Under the pieces are notes generated by a model, which saw only the letters and a list, made by a program, of their open reading frames with translations, made no database searches and was not told where the DNA came from. A program made the translations under genes and the position numbers. Positions 45,754 through 53,453 of a stretch of 64,000 nucleotides of DNA are shown in pieces (the stretch's first letter is position 1; each line of letters opens with the position of its first letter). The stretch comes from Nocardia sp. NBC_00565 (GTDB lineage Bacteria > Actinomycetota > Actinomycetes > Mycobacteriales > Mycobacteriaceae): NCBI RefSeq assembly GCF_036345915.1, contig NZ_CP107785.1:4960001-5024000 (forward strand). Direction: 5' to 3'.

Positions 45754-48700
45754 GCTCCGACTCGCCCCTGGCCGAACACGTCGGGGTTGTCCTCGATGAT
45801 CTGCAGCCAGCCGGCATCAGCGTCGGCATGGTGGAAACGCAGCACCATCCACCCGGCTTCGTCGATGAGTTTCATCTGGGCCTGTTCGTCCTTCTCGGAT
45901 TGGTGTGCGGAATCGTGGATGGCGCCGTCGATGAAGACCGCGACGTCCGCGCCGGGTGTGTGGAAGGCGAAGTCGGGGCGGACGTAGTAGCCGTCGACGA
46001 GTTGTTGCGCTGTATCGGGGAGCCGGTAGCCGTGCTCGTCGAGCAGTTCCAGGAAGTGCTGTTCGAGGCTGTTGCTCTGTCCCGTGAGACGGCGCAACTG
46101 GTCCGATCGATCTTCTCCGTTAGCCCCGACCTCCACTGTCGCCCGCATCAAGTCCCGTAGCAGGTCGGTGACGCAGTGCCGGTCGAGGTGCTGATGGTCC
46201 CACTGATTGCTGTAGGACAACAGACAGTCGTAGCAAGCTTGCGCGCAGTCCTCCGCAGCGTGCTCGGCGCGGTGGCGGTCGGCGCCGGTATCCGGGTCGA
46301 AGTGCAGGATATCGAGGGCCTTGCGAGCCACTGCGCGGATCTGCTGGTCCTCGGTCGCGAGCCGACGCAACACACCAGCTCCTCCTTCGGCGGCCTCGAA
46401 GAACAAGAGCCGAGACCACGCGTGGTCGCCGGAGCCGCCGGGCATCGGCTCGACAGCCAGCTCGCTGCTTTCGAGCTGGAACACCGCTTCGACGGCGCGT
46501 TTGAGCGCGTACATCGCGGCCATCCGCACTTCCTGCGGAATGGCCGGGTCGAGATGCAGCAGTAGTGCGTTGCGATGGTCCTCGACGTACGGTACGACTC
46601 TTCGGACCCGTGGCACCGGATCACCGTGGGTGTTCTTGTCCAAGTCCGCTTCCCGCGCCCATCGGCCTTCCGATGTGTCAAGCAGATGACCTTTGACGTG
46701 CTTGTCTTTGCGGCGGCGCAACCCGACATTCATCCGGCGGATCAGCGCTGTGTCGCCGTAGGTCATGGTGCCTGTCGTCGCGCCGTCGACGATCAGTTTG
46801 CTGGTCAACTGCCCGGCGCGCTCTCCGTGCGGGACGAACCGCAGAGTAGTAACGATCTCGTGGCCGGCGCGCTGACGCTCGTCCTCATCGGCGCTGATGC
46901 GGTCACGGCGTCGGGTCTTAACCGAAATCAGGCGCATCATCCGGTCCAGCGTCTCGAGTGAACCCGCGCCGCAGTGGTCGCAGAACTCGACGCTGGTCGG
47001 GCCGTTCGCCTCGTGCAGGTAGCCGCAAGAGTTGCACCGCTTGATCTCGGTGATGCTGACACCGCTGCCATCTTCACGGGAGGGCAGGCTCACCCGGTTG
47101 ACCTCGTAGCGGGCACCCTCGTGGTAAATGAAGGCGCCAGGTCCGAACTCGCTGATCGCCAGGAATCGCGGCCGCTGAACGTAGTCACCTTGACCGTTCC
47201 TGGTGCGTCGCTCCGCGGGGATGAACGCGGCCAAGGGAAGCCGTGGGAACGAGTAGCCAGGCAGGAACCCCTCGGACGCGAAGTACCGATAGGGATAGAA
47301 GTCCCCCTGGTTGATGTCGTCGACCTGCCCGCGGAGCAGGTCCAGTGCCGCGCGCGCCTCCGAGATCCGGCCACGGGCTTGGCGTTTGGATGGTTCGGAG
47401 GCGCCGATGTTTTTGAGGATGTCATTGGCAGCGTCGAGTTCAACCAGCGCCTCGTGATAGAGGCTGCGCCATCGCTCAGCTGCCTGGTCGAACCGGCGGG
47501 CAGCGGTGTCAACGGTGTCGACAACCCATGTGTCGGTCCACCACGGTGCCGAGGTGACCTCCTCGGTTGCTTCGAGAACCCTGGCGATAGCCTGTACGGC
47601 CCGCGCCTGGCTGGTCGGAGATTCGATGGTCGCGAGAACTTCCGCTCGCAGCGGCTGGCCCGGTTCGTCGATCTCGAGTAGGTCGACCATGCTGGCCTTT
47701 AGGTCGAGGTCGCACACGACGAGCCAGATCGAGTGGGCATGGGCACGAACCAGATCCTGGTTACCGAGCTCAAGGCGCGGCGGGGCGACGGCTCCGGCGA
47801 CCATGTCCTGGCCTCGGCCGAAATAGTAGGCGTCGTGAGCATTTCCGGTGGCACAGTAGGTAAGCACGACGGCAGGTTGACCGGACCGGCCGGCGCGCCC
47901 GGAACGCTGGGCATAGTTCGCTGGGGTCGGGGGGACGTTCCGCATGCCGACGACATTGAGGCTCTTGATGTCTACGCCCAGTTCCATCGTTGGCGAGCAG
48001 TACAAGACCGGCAGCTTCGCTGCGCCGAACAACGCTTCCCGCTCCTGCCTCTTACTGGATTCAACTTGAGCGGTGTGTTCGCGGGCCTCCAGCCCGACCA
48101 GCCGCGCGGCGGTTTCGGCGTAGAAGCCGCGGAAGAATGGGTTGACTCTTCCCTCGGTCTGGTTGCCGCGGATGGGATCCGGAGCCCGGAATTCGCCTGT
48201 GTCAGCACGCCATTCAATCAGACTCGCCTGGACCCGATAACCGACGCGCCGGTTGCGCTCCTCGATCTTGGTGAGAATCCCTTCATCGGCCATCACCTTT
48301 AGCAGCGATTCGATCAGGACGTCCACGTCGGCAGGTTTGAGTGCATGATCGTGCAACGGGAACCGCTCGGGTCGACGCAGCCAGCGCCCATACCCACCGA
48401 GACCTGAGAGATACAGATCAGCACCGGACCCGGATTCGAATTTCGGTCGGGCACCGGGATACGCGATACCCGAGTACACGCCGGTCTCGTCGGACAGCGC
48501 CCACGGCGCCCGCAGCCAGTCCTGGCTCGCTCGCTTGATGCTGTCGTACTTCTCCTCAGTGAGGAACTCCGATTCGATGCACAGTTTGCGTCGAAGTTCG
48601 TCGAGCAGGACGCGCATCACCTGCTGACGCGTCTGCGGTTCCGCGCTGGCGAGCGGTTGGCCGCAGGCGGCCCATGCGGCATCGTCCTCGGCAAGTTCGT

Positions 48701-50900
48701 CCAGCCCGAAATAGGTCAATCGCAGTTGCCCCGTCTGCTCGAGATTGGGCATGGTGATGCGCCACCCACGTTTGAGATCGGCCCACAGGCGGTACGTGAC
48801 CGCATCACGCAGCGCCCGGGTGATCTTGGTGCGCGGAATCCGCTCGTGCGCGGTGGATGCGTCCTTCGCGAAGTCCGCGAGGTCACCACCGAGGGCAGCG
48901 ACCACCTGGGGGCCGAGATTCTCGTCCCCCAGCGGTTCGTCGGGATTGACTTTCTGCTGGGCGAGGACAGCGCGATAGAGAGCCGAACGCACCAGTCCGA
49001 CAAGGACGAAATCGTTGAAATGTCCCGCCTGCAGGCTGGCATCTTGACGGTTATCGGAAAAGACCAGGAACTTACGTGCCTCGGGATCGAGATCGGTCCC
49101 AGCGCGCAGCGTGCGCACCACGGCCTGCGACAACACGGTTACCGCACTGGCGCGTCCCTCAGTGCCCAAGCTTGCAACACGCGAAAACTCCGACTGCTGG
49201 GAGCTTTCATAGCTGGTCCTGCACGAGGGACAGAAATGCAATGTTTCGAAGAATGCGACCGGTAGACCGTCGTCGGTAATCGTGCCGAACGAATCAACCC
49301 GGTACGTCTCGGGAAGACGGGTGCGCCTGCCTTTGTCGAGTACCCGGAGACCACCGGTTTCGATCACCCAGTCTTCGGGAACCAGATCAACGATGGCCGG
49401 GTCTGTTGGGGTGGGCCACGGATCGTCGGTAATGAACAACAGCCCGGTGGCTTCGGCTTGCTCCCCACGACCACCATTGAGGATCCGTGGGCTGAAGTTC
49501 TCACCGCTCCTGTCGAGATTGACGACGAGAAAGTCCTGGCCGCATTCACGGCAGAACGCCAATGGAAACAGTGGCTGCCCCTTGGCTCCGATCGGGGAGC
49601 TGCGCTGATACTGGGTGGTCAGATAGCGGCGGTCAGGTTGGTCGAGGGTCGCATATGCTGTGTCGCCTTTGCCGATGAACTGATGCAGCTTGAATGCGAA
49701 CAGCGGACGATCCTGGGTGTCCCGCACTCGGGACCCCGCCAATAGCAGTTCGCGCAGCTGCTCCTCGCAAACATGCCGGTCGACATCAGTCTGTTTGGCC
49801 AAGGACTCGGCCGCGGTGCGCAAGCGAGTGGGAATCTGCCGGGCGAGCTGGCCCTCGTCGTCCTCACGAAGCCCGAACTCTTGCTCGGTCCAGACTGCCA
49901 GCGGGTCGCAGCGCAACTCCTCCCACGTCGATGGTGTGGGTAACTGCAACCGATCCGCCAATGCCGCTGGGTCGGCTACGCCCGAGGTCGCGCGGCGGAG
50001 GGTTTCACCGATAACGTTCGCAGGGGGAATATCGGCGCCGAATATCCGCGTGGCCAAGTCCGCTACCTGCTGGCGTTGCTCGGCCTTGGTACCCGGACCG
50101 GCGAGAGTGGCGCTTGTACCGATGCATTGCAACTCTCGCACCCCGACCGCGCCGCGCAGGCGACGAATCAGCATCGCCACGTCGGCACCCTGTCGGCCGC
50201 GGTAGGTGTGCAGTTCGTCGAGTACAAGGAACGCCAGCTCCGCCGCACTGGTGATCAACCCAGAGCGTTCCTTGGGCCGAGTGAGCATCAACTCGAGCAT
50301 CACGTAGTTCGTCAGCAGGATGTCCGGGGGATCCTGCAGAATCGTCTCGCGCTCTTTGCGGGACTCCTGGCCGGTGTAGCGACCGAAGGTGACTTTCGGC
50401 TTATCGCTGCCGAGAAACTTCTGCAGCTCTCCGCGCTGACTGTTGGCCAGTGCATTCATCGGATACACCACTATTGCACGGACGCCGCGACCAGAACCTT
50501 CCCTCAGAACCCGGTCCACGATCGGCACGATGTAGGACATCGACTTGCCGGAGCCGGTGCCTGTGGTCAGCACGTATGACTCGCCGCGTTGGGCAATCTC
50601 GAACGCATCGCTCTGATGACGATGAAACGAAATCTCCCGGCCGAACCGGTCGTCCTCGGTACGGACCCTGAAAATCTCGCGCGTTGCCGGATGCAGTAGT
50701 TCGCGGTCGACGAGGTCGGTTACGGTGCCGCCCGGCTCGAACGCCGGATTCAAAGCCAACCAAGGCTCCGGCCACAACAGACCGTTGGCAATCTCGGATT
50801 CGACCTTCTGCTTGACTTCGGGGTCCTTGATATTCAGGAAGCCGGAGACGAAAGCCTGATAGTCGTCAACGATCCTGTCGAGCACACCGAATGCGTCCAC
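45750..50900 (-). CDS. DEAD/DEAH helicase - DUF1998 - PD-(D/E)xK-like fusion (DrmA/DrmB- or DruE-like)
   Basis: The product is about 1,716 residues from GTG 50900, set by GGAAGG. It has helicase motifs TTGTGSGKS (near 108-116), VLDELHTYRG (near 224), and QRSGRAGRSGQ (near 995). A zinc-ribbon-like pair, CNSCG and CDHCG, is near 1290-1310. The DUF1998 segment is AWSRLLFFEAAEGGAGVL (near 1490) with CYDCLLSYSNQ (near 1570). The last 90 residues contain RPDFAFHTPGADVAVFIDG and LIDEAGWMVLRF, the pattern of Vsr/DUF559-type nuclease folds. In DISARM the helicase (DrmA) and DUF1998 (DrmB) are separate genes and the nuclease is a phospholipase-D protein (DrmC); Druantia DruE joins helicase and DUF1998. 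This gene is a composite. Confidence 0.85.
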   Translation of the reverse strand: MDAFGVLDRIVDDYQAFVSGFLNIKDPEVKQKVESEIANGLLWPEPWLALNPAFEPGGTVTDLVDRELLHPATREIFRVRTEDDRFGREISFHRHQSDAFEIAQRGESYVLTTGTGSGKSMSYIVPIVDRVLREGSGRGVRAIVVYPMNALANSQRGELQKFLGSDKPKVTFGRYTGQESRKERETILQDPPDILLTNYVMLELMLTRPKERSGLITSAAELAFLVLDELHTYRGRQGADVAMLIRRLRGAVGVRELQCIGTSATLAGPGTKAEQRQQVADLATRIFGADIPPANVIGETLRRATSGVADPAALADRLQLPTPSTWEELRCDPLAVWTEQEFGLREDDEGQLARQIPTRLRTAAESLAKQTDVDRHVCEEQLRELLLAGSRVRDTQDRPLFAFKLHQFIGKGDTAYATLDQPDRRYLTTQYQRSSPIGAKGQPLFPLAFCRECGQDFLVVNLDRSGENFSPRILNGGRGEQAEATGLLFITDDPWPTPTDPAIVDLVPEDWVIETGGLRVLDKGRRTRLPETYRVDSFGTITDDGLPVAFFETLHFCPSCRTSYESSQQSEFSRVASLGTEGRASAVTVLSQAVVRTLRAGTDLDPEARKFLVFSDNRQDASLQAGHFNDFVLVGLVRSALYRAVLAQQKVNPDEPLGDENLGPQVVAALGGDLADFAKDASTAHERIPRTKITRALRDAVTYRLWADLKRGWRITMPNLEQTGQLRLTYFGLDELAEDDAAWAACGQPLASAEPQTRQQVMRVLLDELRRKLCIESEFLTEEKYDSIKRASQDWLRAPWALSDETGVYSGIAYPGARPKFESGSGADLYLSGLGGYGRWLRRPERFPLHDHALKPADVDVLIESLLKVMADEGILTKIEERNRRVGYRVQASLIEWRADTGEFRAPDPIRGNQTEGRVNPFFRGFYAETAARLVGLEAREHTAQVESSKRQEREALFGAAKLPVLYCSPTMELGVDIKSLNVVGMRNVPPTPANYAQRSGRAGRSGQPAVVLTYCATGNAHDAYYFGRGQDMVAGAVAPPRLELGNQDLVRAHAHSIWLVVCDLDLKASMVDLLEIDEPGQPLRAEVLATIESPTSQARAVQAIARVLEATEEVTSAPWWTDTWVVDTVDTAARRFDQAAERWRSLYHEALVELDAANDILKNIGASEPSKRQARGRISEARAALDLLRGQVDDINQGDFYPYRYFASEGFLPGYSFPRLPLAAFIPAERRTRNGQGDYVQRPRFLAISEFGPGAFIYHEGARYEVNRVSLPSREDGSGVSITEIKRCNSCGYLHEANGPTSVEFCDHCGAGSLETLDRMMRLISVKTRRRDRISADEDERQRAGHEIVTTLRFVPHGERAGQLTSKLIVDGATTGTMTYGDTALIRRMNVGLRRRKDKHVKGHLLDTSEGRWAREADLDKNTHGDPVPRVRRVVPYVEDHRNALLLHLDPAIPQEVRMAAMYALKRAVEAVFQLESSELAVEPMPGGSGDHAWSRLLFFEAAEGGAGVLRRLATEDQQIRAVARKALDILHFDPDTGADRHRAEHAAEDCAQACYDCLLSYSNQWDHQHLDRHCVTDLLRDLMRATVEVGANGEDRSDQLRRLTGQSNSLEQHFLELLDEHGYRLPDTAQQLVDGYYVRPDFAFHTPGADVAVFIDGAIHDSAHQSEKDEQAQMKLIDEAGWMVLRFHHADADAGWLQIIEDNPDVFGQGRVGA

Positions 50901-51084
50901 ACCACACCTTCCAAACCGGATCCCCGACCTTCCGGTCACAGTCGATCCAGCAGAGCCGCACCCCCGAAGGGTTTCCGATGATCGTAAGTACAGGGACTGA
51001 CAGACTTCAGCCGAACAGATCAGTCTATATGGGGCACTCCCCCAATCGGAGTACCTAATCTGAGGGCTCAGAAGGGCCCGTTGC

Positions 51085-51104
51085 CACCCACTACACAGTG
51101 GGTG
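51085..51104 (-). terminator. Hairpin after the unknown gene, before the helicase gene
   Basis: CACCCACT (51085-51092), loop ACAC, AGTGGGTG (51097-51104): a perfect 8-base stem with four-base loop just after the stop of the 51.1-52.4 kb gene. The 210-base gap to the helicase start suggests the two parts have separate promoters. Confidence 0.55.
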
Positions 51105-51110
51105 TCCACC

Positions 51111-52367
51111 TCACATGCCGCGAACGAACTCCCGGTAGAGGAATTTCTGATGCAGACTCTCCAGTGTTCCGGAGTAGCGCCGCAAGGGAACCAACGCGAG
51201 ACGAAGCGACCGAGTGATGGGTATCCCGGTTCCCAGCTCCGCCACCGAAGCCACCGCATCGATCAACCCGGCCTCCATCTCGTTCCTCTCCGCCGACTCG
51301 AGACCCAGCCGCCTAAGGAGCTGGTCCCGAACTCCTTCCACGTCGAGTTCCAGGCGGCGAGCCTCCTCTTCGGTGTCACAGCGGGACAGCGCGCGCCGGA
51401 AATCCACTGCCCGCGAGCGGTATTCGTCAATACGTCCACAGATCATCTCCAGCCAGCGTTCGTCGCTGAGCCGCCCCCGGTCTCTCAACGACCACAGCCT
51501 TCCGCCCAGCAGCGGCAGTTGGTATTCGAGCAACTGCAAGCGCCGCCCCTGCCGGGACCCGGCGATCTTGCGGATCTCGCTCGGTATCCCGCGCACCGCC
51601 GAGATCACTTCCTCGATCGTGGTCACAGGGACGCCGTCATCGAAGAGGTCAAACATCACCGAGAAGTCGCGACGAAGCGGATGTGGTGTGTACGCAACAC
51701 CATTCACCTTTGCCCGCGCGGAATAGCGCAGCGAGCGCACCAGCGTGGCGATGAGCCACAGCTGCTGCTCGCTGTCATCGATCAGACTGCGGAACTGACC
51801 CTCCATGGCGAACGAGGATGCGCGTGCCCACTGGCCGAAGGGGTCGCGCTCGACGCCATCGGCACCGCCGCCCATGCCGATGCGAGCACCATGGTGGCTC
51901 TCGTTCTTGACGTTCTCCGATTGATAGTCGGCCCAAGCCGCGATCTTCGCCAACATCCGCTGCCCTCCACCATGCCCTTGCACTTCGTGGTCGGCGCGAC
52001 GAGTCTTGTCGATGAACCTCAGCATGGTCTCGACACCTGTCGTCTTGAGGGTCTCCACGGCGGTGCGCTCGGTCGCCACGAGGGCAGGCTCGTCACTCGG
52101 CCGGATCGACATCGGCACCGCAATCCGCAGATCGAAGAGATGCCGGAGGATCCGGGGGAAGTCGCCGTAGTCAGCAGCAACCGGATCCAGCTTTGTCGGG
52201 TGAGGAACAAGCACCTCATCGAAGTAGATCAGCGACTGGACCAGCTCCGCATAGCTTTGCTGCGCAAAAGGATCGCGCGGTCGGGCCGGCGATCGGTGAT
52301 TCTGGGAGAGAATGAATTCTTCTGCGCTGATGAACGTCGTGACATCCACCATGACACGATTCGACAT
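51111..52367 (-). CDS. Unknown 418-residue protein in the defence island
   Basis: The start ATG 52367 overlaps the preceding stop (TGATG). The first 35 residues (VMVDVTTFISAEEFIL) and the LVQSLIYFDEVLVPHP stretch recall a PIN-like fold with an acidic residue after the first strand, but no full set of PIN acidic residues was seen. The middle is mixed; the last third is charged helices (EEEARRLELDVEGVRDQLLRRLGL). Not recognised. Coupling to the phosphatase gene suggests that the two act together. Confidence 0.7.
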   Translation of the reverse strand: MSNRVMVDVTTFISAEEFILSQNHRSPARPRDPFAQQSYAELVQSLIYFDEVLVPHPTKLDPVAADYGDFPRILRHLFDLRIAVPMSIRPSDEPALVATERTAVETLKTTGVETMLRFIDKTRRADHEVQGHGGGQRMLAKIAAWADYQSENVKNESHHGARIGMGGGADGVERDPFGQWARASSFAMEGQFRSLIDDSEQQLWLIATLVRSLRYSARAKVNGVAYTPHPLRRDFSVMFDLFDDGVPVTTIEEVISAVRGIPSEIRKIAGSRQGRRLQLLEYQLPLLGGRLWSLRDRGRLSDERWLEMICGRIDEYRSRAVDFRRALSRCDTEEEARRLELDVEGVRDQLLRRLGLESAERNEMEAGLIDAVASVAELGTGIPITRSLRLALVPLRRYSGTLESLHQKFLYREFVRGM

Positions 52368-53389
52368 CAACCGCTCCGGTACTCCGCCAGCAGCTCGACG
52401 AACCACCGCACGCAGTCCGGATCGCCAGCAATCGTCTCTGCGAAGGTCGGCTCGCGCTGGCTCAGAAACTGCTCACCGAGCGGCAGCGGGCTGATCCCAC
52501 GGCCATCGGTTGCCGCGCGCCCCATGGCGATAGCCAAACCGATACCCGCTGCTCCGTCCCATACCTTCTGGTCGGGCCGGTAGAACAGGTCGTATTGATG
52601 CTCCGCGGCTTGTGTCCACGCGGAAAGGTCGATGCAGGCCCTGACCATGTCGAGGGTTTGGGATGTGGTGCGGATCTTCATGACACAGCCGATCTCGGCG
52701 AGATCAGTCTCGAACTTCCGCGCGGCCGAATCCTTACTTCGGGTGACCGACGCTCGCCTCGGTCTCCCCGATTGCGCCAGTTGCTTGGCCGGTTGTCCGT
52801 TCGCAGTTACTTCCCCGGACCAATGGATCGAGATCGGTGTGCGGTCGGCGCCCAACTCGGGTGCGAGGACGTATGCCGCCACCGGGACTCCGGCGTCGAG
52901 AAGGCATACGACACTACAGAACTCGCGTCCATCGGCTGAAACGAACTGGCTCGTGCCGTCTATCGGATCGACGATCCACGTCGGCTCACCCGAGCTGGGT
53001 AACTCCGCCTCGTCTTCTTCCGCGACGAATCGGGAACCCGGGAAGTATCGACTGATGGTTTCGATGATGATCGTCTGTGTGGCGAGGTCTGCCTCCGACA
53101 ACAGCGTGTTGTCGGCTTTCCGGTCGACCTGCAGGGACGCCAGGTTGCGTCGGTATCGGCGGAGCAACGGCAGCAGCTGCTCATCCAGTGCCTCCCACAA
53201 CGATCCGACGTCGCTCACGCGGCCCTCCCGCACACTGTTGTTGTTCTGAGCGTAGCGGTTCGGCGGCCGTATCTTGCGTGTTCGACTGTCCACCGACACA
53301 AACGGCACATTCGGGTCGCGGATCGACAACATTCCAGCACTCAGTTCGCCGGTGTAGGTAACTGTTCCGTCCGGAAGTGACCAACTCAC
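52367..53389 (-). CDS. CysQ / inositol-monophosphatase-family phosphatase in the defence island
   Basis: This is a 340-residue protein from GTG 53389; GTG 53218, with GGGAGGG upstream, would remove a 57-residue leader and give the usual family length. Motifs of the Mg-dependent lithium-sensitive phosphatase fold: DNTLLSEADLATQ, AEEDE (near 121), WIVDPIDGTSQF (near 135-146) and KVWDGAAGIGLA (near 275-285), so all metal ligands are present. Known members remove phosphate from 3'-phosphoadenosine 5'-phosphate, inositol phosphates or sugar phosphates. Such an enzyme is unusual in a defence operon; it might process a nucleotide signal. Coupled to the unknown gene by TGATG. Confidence 0.82.
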   Translation of the reverse strand: MSWSLPDGTVTYTGELSAGMLSIRDPNVPFVSVDSRTRKIRPPNRYAQNNNSVREGRVSDVGSLWEALDEQLLPLLRRYRRNLASLQVDRKADNTLLSEADLATQTIIIETISRYFPGSRFVAEEDEAELPSSGEPTWIVDPIDGTSQFVSADGREFCSVVCLLDAGVPVAAYVLAPELGADRTPISIHWSGEVTANGQPAKQLAQSGRPRRASVTRSKDSAARKFETDLAEIGCVMKIRTTSQTLDMVRACIDLSAWTQAAEHQYDLFYRPDQKVWDGAAGIGLAIAMGRAATDGRGISPLPLGEQFLSQREPTFAETIAGDPDCVRWFVELLAEYRSG

Positions 53390-53453
53390 CGCGCTCCCCT
53401 GCCGTCGTCCCTACCGTCGAAAGTTCGGCATGTGTTCGATCGAAGGGGGATCG

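Noticed and set aside
38816..50939. Calling the locus plain class 1 DISARM
   Set aside because: No phospholipase-D gene (drmC) was found, DrmA and DrmB are fused and a nuclease-like tail is added, so only a related or composite label is justified.
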